Origin: Paracoccus sigandri
Lineage (GTDB): Bacteria; Pseudomonadota; Alphaproteobacteria; Rhodobacterales; Rhodobacteraceae
Direction of reading: 5' to 3'
DNA length: 64,000 bases
Assembly (NCBI RefSeq): GCF_003709565.1
Contig: NZ_QNRC01000004.1
Location: forward strand, 124,001 to 188,000
The notes under the pieces are model-generated. The model saw only the letters and a list, made by a program, of their open reading frames with translations, searched no databases and was not told the origin of the DNA. A program made the position numbers and the translations under genes. Positions 17,984-25,458 of this stretch are shown here, piece by piece; positions within the stretch are counted from its first letter, which is position 1, and every line of letters begins with the position of its first letter.

Positions 17984-18258
17984 AGTCCTGGCCCCACCTG
18001 TGAACGCGGATCGATCGGCTTCGGCGTGCGCCGGCCCTCATCGACCACCATGCACGGGAAAGACAGCACGACCTCGCCGGCCGCGCCGCAGCCGCCGCAG
18101 CGCAACAGCCTCTGCAGGTTGCGCATCCGCATCGACAGAACAGCGACTGTTCGCAGGTGGAAATCGCCCTGATAGACATAGGTCTTGCCGCAGCCCGTGC
18201 AGCGGATCTGCAGCGCGGCGCCCTCATCTATCAGATCGCGAATCGTGATGCCCATCAT
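17974..18258 (-). CDS. Small zinc-ribbon protein, first gene of a LexA-box operon
   Basis: 94 residues from MMGITIRDLIDEG. Two CxxC pairs (CTGC and CGGC, about 35 residues apart) indicate a zinc ribbon, with a basic helix between them. An upstream ATG at 18279 is possible, but the LexA box at 18263-18277 would then lie inside the coding sequence, so I prefer 18258 (or the adjacent ATG at 18255). No enzymatic motif. Together with the next gene and the SRAP gene just upstream it may belong to an SOS-linked DNA repair group (inference). Confidence 0.62.
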   Translation of the reverse strand: MMGITIRDLIDEGAALQIRCTGCGKTYVYQGDFHLRTVAVLSMRMRNLQRLLRCGGCGAAGEVVLSFPCMVVDEGRRTPKPIDPRSQVGPGLWR

Positions 18259-18262
18259 ATGA

Positions 18263-18277
18263 GAACATATGTGGAAC
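18263..18277 (-). promoter_or_regulatory. LexA (SOS) box of the alphaproteobacterial type
   Basis: On the minus strand the sequence reads GTTC-CACATAT-GTTC, an exact match to the GTTC-N7-GTTC direct repeat bound by LexA in Rhodobacter and other alphaproteobacteria. It lies between the SRAP stop and the zinc-ribbon start, directly upstream of the latter. A CATATG-N4-CATATG repeat overlaps it (18256-18271). Confidence 0.6.
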
Positions 18278-18291
18278 ATGGAGCGATTCGG

Positions 18292-18903
18292 CTAGACGAT
18301 TTTTAGTGAACCGTCTGGCAGTGGCGCCTGCAGGGCCTGGGCAATATCCCACGGCGCCGACATCCAGGCGCTCCATTCGCCCGGCGTTCGCAGAATCACC
18401 GGCATGGCCTTGGGGTGGATCGCGCCGACCTCGGCGTTCGGCGGGCAGGTCAGGAAGCCGAACAGGTCATCCGTGGTCTCGCCGTCCTTGACCTTGCGGA
18501 TGCTGGTCCAGTCGCGGACCTCGATACCAGCGAACATCATCGGCGCGTCGCTGGCAGATTCGAACCACACCGGCTTGCGGTCCCGGCCGGGCTCGCTGAA
18601 CGCCTCGATCGGCACCAGGCAGCGATGCGCGGGGCCCAGCCAGCGGCGCCAGTGCGGGCTGGCTGTGTTGCGGATGTTGGTCACGCCGCTGTCTCGGCCC
18701 GAGGCGGGCAGGAATTTCGGCGGCGTGGGCATCCCCCAGCGCGCCTGGACGATCTCCGGGCCATCGTCGCCATTGCGTATGATCGGGGCCAGCCGGTCGG
18801 GATAGGCCTCCGCCGGCCACGGGTGGTTGCCGGTAAGGTCGCGCGCCGGAAACAGGCGGGCGATCTCGGCGGCAGTCTGGCGGGGTTTGTAGAGGTTGCA
18901 CAT
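18292..18903 (-). CDS. SRAP/YedK-type abasic-site processing protein
   Basis: 203 residues from an ATG that puts cysteine at position 2 (MCNLYKP), as required by the SRAP family, where Cys2 becomes N-terminal and links covalently to abasic sites in single-stranded DNA. Other family residues are visible: the asparagine in TNIRNTAS, the glutamate in VPIEAFSEP, and the histidine in AIHPKAMPVIL. A frame extension upstream to 18957 would destroy the N-terminal cysteine and is rejected. SRAP proteins are often SOS-associated and are also carried by prophages; here a LexA box lies just downstream. Confidence 0.92.
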   Translation of the reverse strand: MCNLYKPRQTAAEIARLFPARDLTGNHPWPAEAYPDRLAPIIRNGDDGPEIVQARWGMPTPPKFLPASGRDSGVTNIRNTASPHWRRWLGPAHRCLVPIEAFSEPGRDRKPVWFESASDAPMMFAGIEVRDWTSIRKVKDGETTDDLFGFLTCPPNAEVGAIHPKAMPVILRTPGEWSAWMSAPWDIAQALQAPLPDGSLKIV

Positions 18904-18953
18904 GGTGCAAGGATGGCGGCGTTGGCAGCGGGGGTCAATCAAGCATGAGAGAT

Positions 18954-19640
18954 TCACGCTGTGAATTCATATCCGCATTTCTTCATGGCGCATATAGTGA
19001 TGTCGCGAGCGAAGACTATCGAACTCCTATCAAATTCCAATTGAGATTGCTCACCTTTGCTATTGGTGACCTCAATGCTCCCCGACCTTGAGATAATGAC
19101 CATTGGACCAATTTCGGCCGGCTTTCTTCGAACCTCCCGGCGCAGCCTTTCATCCTTATGGGCAAAAAAATCACGAATCTCCTTAAGTTCAGGAAACCTA
19201 CCTGAAAACTCATCTCTGAGACCAAAGAAATCATCATCGTGAAGAATATCTGCCATTCTGTTTACTTCATTGCCAAACATCACTAGGGAGAAAATAAATC
19301 CAGTTTCGCGCAATCCTTTTATTCTCCATGGCGCACTTCCGCACGCACCCGTTCTATCAAATATCATCTCATCAAAATCAAGATAGACACCGCTCCTCGC
19401 GGCGGAAAAATGTTCATCGCCGATAATCGCCAGAACTCTTTCAAGCTCATCCAAGTTTAATTCTGCTCGCTCATAATCAAATAGAGCGGACGCAACATTT
19501 TCGAAGGCTTCTACAAGCCAAGAACACTCGCGACCCAATCTCCATAGTTCGTCAGTCGAATTATCTGGAAACGCCTTGAGGCGGTCAATCGATACATCGA
19601 AATAAAACCTCTCCGAATTGACGTCAATGTTATGGGTCAT
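18954..19640 (-). CDS. Unknown low-GC protein with a HEPN-like R-x4-H motif
   Basis: 228 residues, clearly lower in GC than its neighbours, with many Phe, Ile and Asp. I do not recognise the family. A helical region contains EIRDFFAHKDERLRR, which fits the R-x4-6-H signature of HEPN RNases; the rest has no cysteine pairs, membrane segments or signal peptide. It lies at the left rim of the prophage between SRAP and the lysis genes. A cargo or defence gene is plausible, but I hold that loosely. Confidence 0.6.
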   Translation of the reverse strand: MTHNIDVNSERFYFDVSIDRLKAFPDNSTDELWRLGRECSWLVEAFENVASALFDYERAELNLDELERVLAIIGDEHFSAARSGVYLDFDEMIFDRTGACGSAPWRIKGLRETGFIFSLVMFGNEVNRMADILHDDDFFGLRDEFSGRFPELKEIRDFFAHKDERLRREVRRKPAEIGPMVIISRSGSIEVTNSKGEQSQLEFDRSSIVFARDITICAMKKCGYEFTA

Positions 19641-19706
19641 GCTTAAGCCTGTTCACTCGCGATCAATGAAGCTTTCAGATCATCATTGCACAGCGGCATG
19701 GCGTCG

Positions 19707-19892
19707 TCACTCTCCCTCCATCTTCGCCACCATCAACCGCAGCATCAGCCCGTCGAACCCGCGCCGGTCAATCACCAGCGCAGGCTTGCCGTTGACGTAG
19801 AAGGTCAGCGCCTCGGACGTGATGCCATAGGTCGCCACATGGTCAGGCGCCACCGTGGCCAGATCCGGCGCCCCCTCACAGCGCGCCGGCAT
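19707..19892 (-). CDS. Small phage protein downstream of the holin
   Basis: 61 residues from an ATG at 19892 that overlaps the end of the holin-like gene; an ATG at 19916 would add eight residues. No recognised domain; the C-terminal half (FYVNGKPALVIDRRGFDGLMLRLMVAKM) looks like a compact beta-alpha unit. It is the last gene of the leftward late operon. Confidence 0.5.
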   Translation of the reverse strand: MPARCEGAPDLATVAPDHVATYGITSEALTFYVNGKPALVIDRRGFDGLMLRLMVAKMEGE

Positions 19893-20259
19893 CGCGGAGC
19901 TTTGCGGTGAGCGCATCCGTCGCCCGGCCGATGATCTCGGCCTGCGCCTCGGCCAGCTTGGCCTCCGCTAGGTTGCGCAGCGTCGCGCCAGAGGGCGTCA
20001 GCGCGGCCAGCGCATCCGGCACGCTGTTGCGGACATGCTCCAGGATGATGCGGATCGCGGCGTCGAAGGACAGGTTGCCGGCGGCGGCCATCTGCGCGCC
20101 CGACATCAGGGCGGAATGCAGCGATTCGCGGTGGCGGGCCTCTATGTCGATGCCCCATTTCTGGCGGGCCTTGGCGGCTGCCCAGGTGATGACGCCGGTC
20201 AGCACGAGGCCGAGCATCTCCAGCAGGTGCGGCATGGCCGCGTTGACGATGGTCTGCAT
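19876..20259 (-). CDS. Putative holin / lysis-cassette membrane protein
   Basis: 127 residues with one membrane segment at about 11-28 (LLEMLGLVLTGVITWAAA) followed by a long charged helical region, a pattern seen in LLH-type phage holins. A strong AAGGAGA RBS precedes the ATG. It follows the amidase gene by 24 bp in the same orientation, which fits a lysis cassette. Holin function is inferred from topology and place, not from a diagnostic motif. Confidence 0.65.
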   Translation of the reverse strand: MQTIVNAAMPHLLEMLGLVLTGVITWAAAKARQKWGIDIEARHRESLHSALMSGAQMAAAGNLSFDAAIRIILEHVRNSVPDALAALTPSGATLRNLAEAKLAEAQAEIIGRATDALTAKLRDAGAL

Positions 20260-20283
20260 GATCAGTCTCCTTGATGATGATGG

Positions 20284-20943
20284 TCAGTCCAGCAGTGCGG
20301 CCCAGCTTTTCGGGCCGATGATGCCGTCGGCCGCGAGACCGTTGGCGCGCTGGAATTGTCGGACGGTAGCCTCGGTTCGGGGACCGAAGATGCCGTCGGC
20401 GATGATGTCGTAACCCCGCGCCCGCAGGCGGTGCTGGGCATCGCTGACGGCTTCCCCGCGCGAACCGTTGCGGATGGTCGGCGGGATCTCGGGGGCTGCG
20501 ATGGTCGAGGCGCTGCCGGTATCGACCGAGGCCCACCAGCTGCGCACATCGAAGCCCGGGCATAGCGTCGGGGCGAGATCGCGATGGCCGACCACCTGCG
20601 CGCCGGGATGCCTGACCAGCAGATCGCGCACCAGCCGGATCGTCGCGGCCTTCTGCGCGTCGGTGCGATTGTCCACGCCGACATTGGGCCCGGAGGCGCG
20701 CTCGAGCCCGCCGATGCAGCAGATGCCGATGCTGCCGGTGTTGTGCCCCGCGACATGGGCGCCGACGGTGCTATCGGCCCGGCCCTTCTGGACGGTGCCG
20801 TCGCGCTTGATGATGTAATGGTAGCCGACGTCGTTGAACCCGCGGTCGAGATGCATCTTGCGGATGTCCTCGACGCCCAGATCCTGATCGGCATAGGTCG
20901 CGCTATAGTGCAGCACGATGTAACGCACCGGTGCGTTGGTCAT
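20284..20943 (-). CDS. Endolysin: N-acetylmuramoyl-L-alanine amidase with peptidoglycan-binding domain
   Basis: 219 residues. The N-terminal about 140 form an Amidase_2 (T7 lysozyme-like) domain with zinc-ligand histidines in VLHYSAT (near residue 11), near AHVAGHNTG and in VVGHRDLAP. The C-terminal about 65 form a PG_binding_1 domain (LRARGYDIIADGIFGPRTEATVRQFQ). It would cut the amide bond between muramic acid and the stem peptide at lysis. There is no signal peptide, so release depends on the holin. A GGAG RBS and an intrinsic-terminator-like hairpin lie just upstream. Confidence 0.93.
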   Translation of the reverse strand: MTNAPVRYIVLHYSATYADQDLGVEDIRKMHLDRGFNDVGYHYIIKRDGTVQKGRADSTVGAHVAGHNTGSIGICCIGGLERASGPNVGVDNRTDAQKAATIRLVRDLLVRHPGAQVVGHRDLAPTLCPGFDVRSWWASVDTGSASTIAAPEIPPTIRNGSRGEAVSDAQHRLRARGYDIIADGIFGPRTEATVRQFQRANGLAADGIIGPKSWAALLD

Positions 20944-20957
20944 GTCATTGCTCCATG

Positions 20958-20979
20958 AAAAAGCCCGCGCGAGGCGGGC
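20958..20979 (-). terminator. Intrinsic terminator-like hairpin in front of the amidase
   Basis: On the minus strand GCCCGC-CTCGC-GCGGGC is followed by five T residues. It would stop leftward transcription just before the lysis genes unless RNA polymerase is modified. Confidence 0.7.
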
Positions 20980-21030
20980 GAAACGGTTGAGATACTTGAC
21001 GAATCTCCAATCGACGCTTCTGATTGTCTC

Positions 21031-21873
21031 ATGAGCGAGTTGGATTACGATTACGTTTTATACATCGATGAAGCGGGTGATGACGGATTGAAACGCGTCA
21101 TGCCGATCGATCCCAACGGCTCATCCGAGTGGCTTGTGATATCGGGACTACTGGTTCGGTCTGAAGATGTAGCAAAATGCAGGACATGGCTGGAAGAGAT
21201 ACGATCAGATATCAAAGCCCTTCAATCTGGGACGCTGCATTTCCGAAAACTAAGTGACCAAAAACGCGTGCGGGCCGCGTCAATGCTATCACAGCTTCCT
21301 GTCCGCGCTTTCACTGTATGCTCAAACAAGAAGAACATGAGAGGGTATAAGAATGAACGGGCTGCGGTAGCAGGAGGTAAGCAGTGGTTTTACAATTGGG
21401 TTGTTCGAATCCTCATGGAAAGAGCCACGAACTACTGCTTGGACAACTCTCGACGGAAGCTCCATCGAGACGGTATAATGAAGGTAATTTTCAGCGCTCG
21501 GGGCGGTCACTCATATGGGCACACCAAGGCGTACTGGACTTGGCTTCGCGCGCAAGGAAAGCCTTTATTAAGCCTGCATGAGATGCGGTTTGAAGTCCTT
21601 CGGTTCCGGTTAGTAGAATACGTTCCTCACTATGCGGAAGCCGGTCTCCAGTTGGCAGATATCGTTGCTAGCGCATTTTATCAGGCTGTCGAGAGCGGCT
21701 CCAAACGATGGTCTGTAGAAAGCGCGAGCGCCCTTGATCCAATAATGGCAAGAGGGCCTAATGGAATTGTAGATGTCGGGCTAGTTCTACAACCGCACAA
21801 AATTGACACTATTGGCCTGACGGAACAGCAGAGGATTATTTTCGAGCATTACGGTTACTATTTCCGCCCGTGA
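21031..21873 (+). CDS. DUF3800 domain protein (cargo gene)
   Basis: 280 residues on the strand opposite to the phage late genes and with lower GC. It begins with the DUF3800 signature YIDEAGDDG (residues 11-19) and has ARGGHSYG and the late AGLQLADIVA segment with the conserved aspartate. The acidic residues suggest an RNase H-like fold and metal-dependent nuclease chemistry, but no member function is firmly established to my knowledge. It lies between lysis genes and tail-end genes, the classic place for lysogenic conversion or defence cargo. Confidence 0.85.
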   Translation: MSELDYDYVLYIDEAGDDGLKRVMPIDPNGSSEWLVISGLLVRSEDVAKCRTWLEEIRSDIKALQSGTLHFRKLSDQKRVRAASMLSQLPVRAFTVCSNKKNMRGYKNERAAVAGGKQWFYNWVVRILMERATNYCLDNSRRKLHRDGIMKVIFSARGGHSYGHTKAYWTWLRAQGKPLLSLHEMRFEVLRFRLVEYVPHYAEAGLQLADIVASAFYQAVESGSKRWSVESASALDPIMARGPNGIVDVGLVLQPHKIDTIGLTEQQRIIFEHYGYYFRP

Positions 21874-22253
21874 ATGGTGCGGGTCCCGGCTTGTATTGAT
21901 CAACCGCGATAGGCTGGAATCCGATGTCCAACCGTCAGAAGACCCGCAACATAACTACTGCATGTTGCACCAAGGCCCCGGCGCCCCCGCATATCTAGTG
22001 AATCAGACGAAGGAATCTGCGTCAACCCTGAATGAGGTCCTCCATCAGGGCCCGCGCTATTCCGCTGGCCGGACGGGATTAACTGTCCGATGGCATCGTG
22101 CTATGAGCCGCGCGTTCCCGATTCTCGGGCGCTACTCACGGGCAACGGGGCGGGCATGACGTTGCCTTTGTCCGCCCCACCGCTGGAACCTTCCTGACAC
22201 TTTCTCGTTAACGCTCTGCCCCCGGCATTTCGGCTGCAGTGGGGGAGGCTGCC
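21874..22253. other. Gap without recognisable gene
   Basis: About 380 bp after DUF3800 with no ORF I would trust; a short plus-strand frame at 21896-22159 has no family resemblance or good RBS. No repeat, tRNA or strong terminator stood out. Confidence 0.5.
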
Positions 22254-22436
22254 TTAGTTCCATCCACCGAAGACTGGCAGTCGCGGGGCGGGAACCAGTG
22301 CGCCAAAAACTTGTCCCGCCCCGCTCACCGCCTGATGAGTCTGGGCAATCCTGCCTATTGCCTGCGCCTCCAGGCTTGAGATAGATGCGTCTCCGGTGGG
22401 CGTGATGGTTTCGCTCAGGTTCCCCGCGCCCACCAA
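22254..22436 (-). CDS. Small phage protein of unknown function
   Basis: About 60 residues starting at TTG 22436 or GTG 22433. The sequence (ITPTGDASISSLEAQAIGRIAQ) is helical and of ordinary composition. It follows the membrane coiled-coil gene by about 10 bp on the same strand. No domain recognised; kept because of operon context and sensible composition. Confidence 0.45.
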   Translation of the reverse strand: MVGAGNLSETITPTGDASISSLEAQAIGRIAQTHQAVSGAGQVFGALVPAPRLPVFGGWN

Positions 22437-22445
22437 CCCCCGAAA

Positions 22446-22751
22446 TCACCGCGGCGGTATCGTTCGTTCATTGTGATGCTGGATCCGGCTGCGCTCGCTC
22501 ATCTGAGTATAGATCCGATCCAGTGTCAGCTTGATGCCCGACAGAGATTCCTCAATCCGGGCGAGTTGCAGCGCCTGTTGCTGTTGGGTTGCCTCGAAAT
22601 GGGTCAGGCGGTTTTCGTGCCGGTCGAGGCGCGAGGCGTGATCCTTCACCTTCAGGTCGATTTTCCGGCTCCACCAGATGATGGCGAAGATGCCCATGAG
22701 CTGGGGCCAGCCCGAGCGGACCGCCTGGAAGAGTTCGGAATCGGTCATCAT
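22446..22751 (-). CDS. Phage membrane-anchored coiled-coil protein
   Basis: 101 residues. One membrane segment near the N-terminus (WPQLMGIFAIIWW, about 15-27) is followed by a heptad-rich helix (about 35-85). A GGAGG RBS precedes the ATG pair at 22751. The topology recalls i-spanin-like or holin-accessory proteins and the gene lies near the lysis genes, but there is no diagnostic motif. Confidence 0.6.
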   Translation of the reverse strand: MMTDSELFQAVRSGWPQLMGIFAIIWWSRKIDLKVKDHASRLDRHENRLTHFEATQQQQALQLARIEESLSGIKLTLDRIYTQMSERSRIQHHNERTIPPR

Positions 22752-22794
22752 GCCTCCTGCGCGTAAGATTTCCGCACCGTTCGGTGCGATTTGT

Positions 22795-22917
22795 GCTATG
22801 GCGGGAATCGCCCTGGGTATTGGTATGGGGCAGCCCCCGGCCGCCCGCCATCAGTCCGGCTGGGGGCGTTTTCCCATCACGAAACGGCGAGGCGTCATGA
22901 TGCTGCGCGGAAGCCGT
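22795..22917 (+). repeat. Structured non-coding repeat, copy 1
   Basis: Begins GCTATGG, then GGGTATTGG, then GGGGCAGCCCC (22828-22839 region), then a hairpin with arms GCCCCCGGCCG (22833-22843) and CGGCTGGGGGC (22857-22867) followed by GTTTT. The GCCCC segment can pair with the GGGGC just upstream or with the downstream arm, so two exclusive structures are possible. A second copy follows directly, 123 bp away. Confidence 0.6.
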
Positions 22918-23030
22918 GCTATGGTCTTGCCGCTCCGGGCATTGGCGGTTCGGGGCAGCCCCTCGCCCATACCCCAGACCTCCCGGGCGAGGGGCATATT
23001 ATCGGCGCATGGGAAAAGTTCCGCGCGGAG
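22918..23030 (+). repeat. Structured non-coding repeat, copy 2
   Basis: Shares GCTATGG, GGGCATTGG and GGGGCAGCCCC with copy 1 in the same order and similar spacing. Its hairpin has perfect 11-bp arms GCCCCTCGCCC (22958-22968) and GGGCGAGGGGC (22985-22995), so the outer bases are conserved and the inner ones differ from copy 1 with compensating changes. The end of the copy is not sharply defined. Confidence 0.58.
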
Positions 23031-23147
23031 CGGGAAGACGATCATTCGTGGATTGGTTAGGCAGTTTTTCGCCAGCGCATGTTTTTGTGATGCCACCATC
23101 ACGGATGCCGAAGTTATACGCTTCCGCGGATTTACGGAGCACGAAAG

Positions 23148-23567
23148 ATGAAACTGGTACCGATCCTGATAGCCGCCTTAACCCTTGCCCCCTTGGCTTC
23201 GACCCCGGTCGCCGCTGATCCTGGGCGCGGGCACGGCAAAGGTGGGCAAGTGCGCCATCTCGATGATCGTGGCCACAGGGGCAATAATGGGTTACCAATT
23301 CGCCGTGTGGCCGATTGCCCGCCCGGACTCGCCAAGAGAAACCCGCCCTGCATTCCTCCTGGTCAAGTCGGCAAGCGCTACGGTACACGCGTCGGTGACA
23401 CCCTTCGCATTGGTGATTACGTGTTAATCCGCGACGTGGACCGGTATGGCCTGGAGCAACGCCGAGGCTGGAACTACTATCGGGACAATGGCCGGATTTA
23501 CCGGGTTGATAGTGGCACCCGGAGGATCCTTGCAGTGTTGAATCTGATCGACGCTTTCTCGAACTGA
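23148..23567 (+). CDS. Secreted RcnB-like small protein
   Basis: 139 residues. A Sec signal peptide (about 1-23, cleavage after VAA) is followed by a basic, glycine-rich region, then CPPGLAKRNPPCIPPGQ, a cysteine-proline segment common in a family of Rhodobacteraceae periplasmic proteins, and a C-terminal part (YVLIRDVDRYGLEQ...GRIYRVD) like the end of RcnB-type proteins. Its function is unknown; RcnB itself is linked to metal efflux. It is on the plus strand, against the late operon, together with the BrnA-like gene. Confidence 0.68.
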   Translation: MKLVPILIAALTLAPLASTPVAADPGRGHGKGGQVRHLDDRGHRGNNGLPIRRVADCPPGLAKRNPPCIPPGQVGKRYGTRVGDTLRIGDYVLIRDVDRYGLEQRRGWNYYRDNGRIYRVDSGTRRILAVLNLIDAFSN

Positions 23568-23602
23568 GCATCGCCGGGCACACAAAAAGGAGATGGACCG
23601 CT

Positions 23603-23857
23603 ATGCCCTGCCGGATCGTGACTGATCCCGACAACCCGGAATGGACCGTTGAAGACTTCGCCAGAGCGAAGCCGGCCAGCGAACTGCCCGATCACATCCG
23701 GGCGGCCTTCCCCCGCACCCGCGGCCCGCAGAAGGCAGCGACCAATATTCCCGTCTCGATCCGCCTCAGCCCCGAGGTGATTGAGCATTTCAAGGCCGGT
23801 GGCCCCGGGTGGCAGAGCCGCATTGATGAGGCGCTGCGCAAGGTGGCCGGGGTGTGA
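23603..23857 (+). CDS. BrnA-family antitoxin-like protein (orphan)
   Basis: 84 residues. The C-terminal half (VSIRLSPEVIEHFKAGGPGWQSRIDEALRK) is a typical BrnA ribbon-helix-helix region; the N-terminal half has the aspartate/proline-rich lead (PDNPEWTVEDFARAKPASELP) common in BrnA. BrnA normally pairs with the RNase toxin BrnT encoded immediately upstream, but no BrnT is seen on either side. It may be a stand-alone phage regulator or an anti-toxin decoy. The RBS AAGGAG is strong. Confidence 0.8.
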   Translation: MPCRIVTDPDNPEWTVEDFARAKPASELPDHIRAAFPRTRGPQKAATNIPVSIRLSPEVIEHFKAGGPGWQSRIDEALRKVAGV

Positions 23858-24184
23858 TCCTGCTGGCCCTCATGTGAAGGTCGTGCCTATGGAGAGCGAG
23901 AAATGCCCCGCGTGGGGTGGGGCCTGATCGTCGGCTCTTGCCATCGATCCGGTCGATTCAGTCCAGAACCTGTACTTGGTCAAATTGCTCAATTCGGCGG
24001 GCATGGTATGGAAAACCTTACCAGCGAATCGACTTACGGGCTCGGCCCGCACTCAGCCTATATTAGGCGGGTGGATCGGGCGCTGGTGGCCCGGCTCCAG
24101 GGAGCTACCCTCATGGAGCCGGGCGCACAGATATAGCCCCGCGCGAGGCGGGGCTGTCGTTGTCCGTGAGTGTTTGCGAGACGG
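23858..24184. other. Convergent gap with two strong hairpins
   Basis: No gene recognised. Two perfect stems are present: 11-bp arms GCCCGGCTCCA (24089-24099) and TGGAGCCGGGC (24114-24124), and 8-bp arms AGCCCCGC (24135-24142) and GCGGGGCT (24148-24155). Neither has a T-run, but together they may stop transcription from both sides (BrnA gene and the leftward gene at 24185). A short plus-strand frame at 23903-24136 looks spurious. Confidence 0.45.
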
Positions 24185-24415
24185 CTATGCGGCGCCTTTG
24201 ACCTGCCCGAAGACCTCTGACAGACGGCGGTCGAAATCCTCCTGGACCGCGAGCTTCGCCGCGCCCTCGGTGAAATACTGCTTTTCGCTTTCTACGCCAT
24301 CGCGGCGATACAGCCAGTAACCGCCCTCGTCGGCAGATTCCTCCGGCATGATTTCATAGGTCCCGTAGGCGGTGATCGCCTTGCGGCCATCCCAGATCAG
24401 AGAGTTTCCAGACAA
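24185..24415 (-). CDS. Small phage protein of unknown function
   Basis: 76 residues from a TTG start at 24415 with GGAAGG upstream. The composition is ordinary and acidic, with a YEIMPEES...GGYWLYRRDG segment that could be a small beta domain, and a helical C-terminus. No family recognised. It follows the tail-fibre-associated gene on the same strand. Confidence 0.5.
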   Translation of the reverse strand: MSGNSLIWDGRKAITAYGTYEIMPEESADEGGYWLYRRDGVESEKQYFTEGAAKLAVQEDFDRRLSEVFGQVKGAA

Positions 24416-24539
24416 GTCGCAGCCTTCCCTTGCAAAAATGCACCAAACAGTTCGCGCATAGGCAAGTTATCGCTCATGCGCGGAGTTCTGCAAGCGGCTA
24501 ATCGCCTCTTGCGTGCATCGTTCGGACAGTGGCCTGCCC

Positions 24540-25445
24540 TCAATATCCGCTGACCGTCACGCCCCGGCCGATCGCGATCTTGGCCAGGCCGCGCAGGATG
24601 GCCTCCATCTCGCCCTCGGTCTTGGAGTTGCCCCAGACGCCCGCACACATGAAATCCGCGATGGGGCCGCTACTGTCGCGCGCGCCGCCATTCGGCATGG
24701 CCCCGAACAGGAAATTGCCACCCCGCTGCGCCAGTTCGGTCACGAAGCGCTGATGGAGCAGCGTATTGCCCCGGCCGGCATCGGTGACGACGCCGCGCGC
24801 AGTCAGCGTCTGCAGCACCATCTCCCCCGAATGGCCGTCGATCGAGATGCCAACGGCGTTCCACTGGTTCTGCTGGCCGTAGAAGGCCGGCATGATGGTC
24901 GAGGACGATCCGTCGACATTGGCGATGGCCGCGCCGAACTTCACCAGCTGGCCGACCTGGCCGTCATTGAGGTTCGACCCGAGCGACCAGAGCCCGGTGA
25001 GCATGCTGATGTTGCCGGCATTGCTGGCCGGCAGGTTGTTCATGTCGTCACTGGTCAGCATCTGGATCAGGTTGTAGGGCGTGACCGTGCCGTGTTTCGG
25101 CCGGGTGCGCAGGATGCCTGCCATGGTGAAGGCGCTGCGCGCCGCCGAGACCCGCGTGTCGATGAAGGTCCCGTCGACGCTCTCGACCGAGAAGCCGCCC
25201 CGCTGCGTCCCGAAATTGCGCATCGTCGGCGCGGCCCATCCCGGCAGGAGGCGCGCCGAAGGGCCGCCCGGCACCAGGTTGGCGAACTCGCCGGTATAGA
25301 CGCTGCCGGCCGTGCCCTCGCTCAGCGCCCAGACGCCGAGCGCATCATAGGCCGGGATATCGGTGCCCGGCAGATAGCGGGTGTTGCGGGGGATGCCCGA
25401 GCCCGAGAAATCGGCGCCGGGGATGACGATCTGCAGTCCAGCCAT
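24540..25445 (-). CDS. Tail-fibre-associated / receptor-recognition protein (probable)
   Basis: 301 residues from the ATG at 25445 with an excellent AAGGAGG RBS. The sequence is rich in Gly, Ser, Asn and Thr with concanavalin-like beta segments (TRPKHGTVTPYNLIQM, WNAVGISIDGHSGEMVLQTL). This resembles lectin-like (LamG) folds found in phage fibres and in distal tail gene neighbours. It sits right after the large fibre gene. The exact role, adhesin or fibre tip, is inferred from position. Confidence 0.55.
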   Translation of the reverse strand: MAGLQIVIPGADFSGSGIPRNTRYLPGTDIPAYDALGVWALSEGTAGSVYTGEFANLVPGGPSARLLPGWAAPTMRNFGTQRGGFSVESVDGTFIDTRVSAARSAFTMAGILRTRPKHGTVTPYNLIQMLTSDDMNNLPASNAGNISMLTGLWSLGSNLNDGQVGQLVKFGAAIANVDGSSSTIMPAFYGQQNQWNAVGISIDGHSGEMVLQTLTARGVVTDAGRGNTLLHQRFVTELAQRGGNFLFGAMPNGGARDSSGPIADFMCAGVWGNSKTEGEMEAILRGLAKIAIGRGVTVSGY

Positions 25446-25458
25446 GCTGTGGACCTCC

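Noticed and set aside
21896..22159. Plus-strand ORF after DUF3800
   Set aside because: No convincing RBS, no conserved-looking segments; left as gap.
22132..22449. Minus-strand ORF overlapping the 60-residue phage gene
   Set aside because: Arg/Gly/Pro-rich shadow composition; the competing frame looks more protein-like and fits the operon spacing.
23870..24060. Possible tRNA-like folding in the gap after BrnA
   Set aside because: No T-loop or anticodon arm of tRNA type could be aligned.
23903..24136. Plus-strand ORF across the convergent gap
   Set aside because: Runs through two perfect hairpins and has no family signal.
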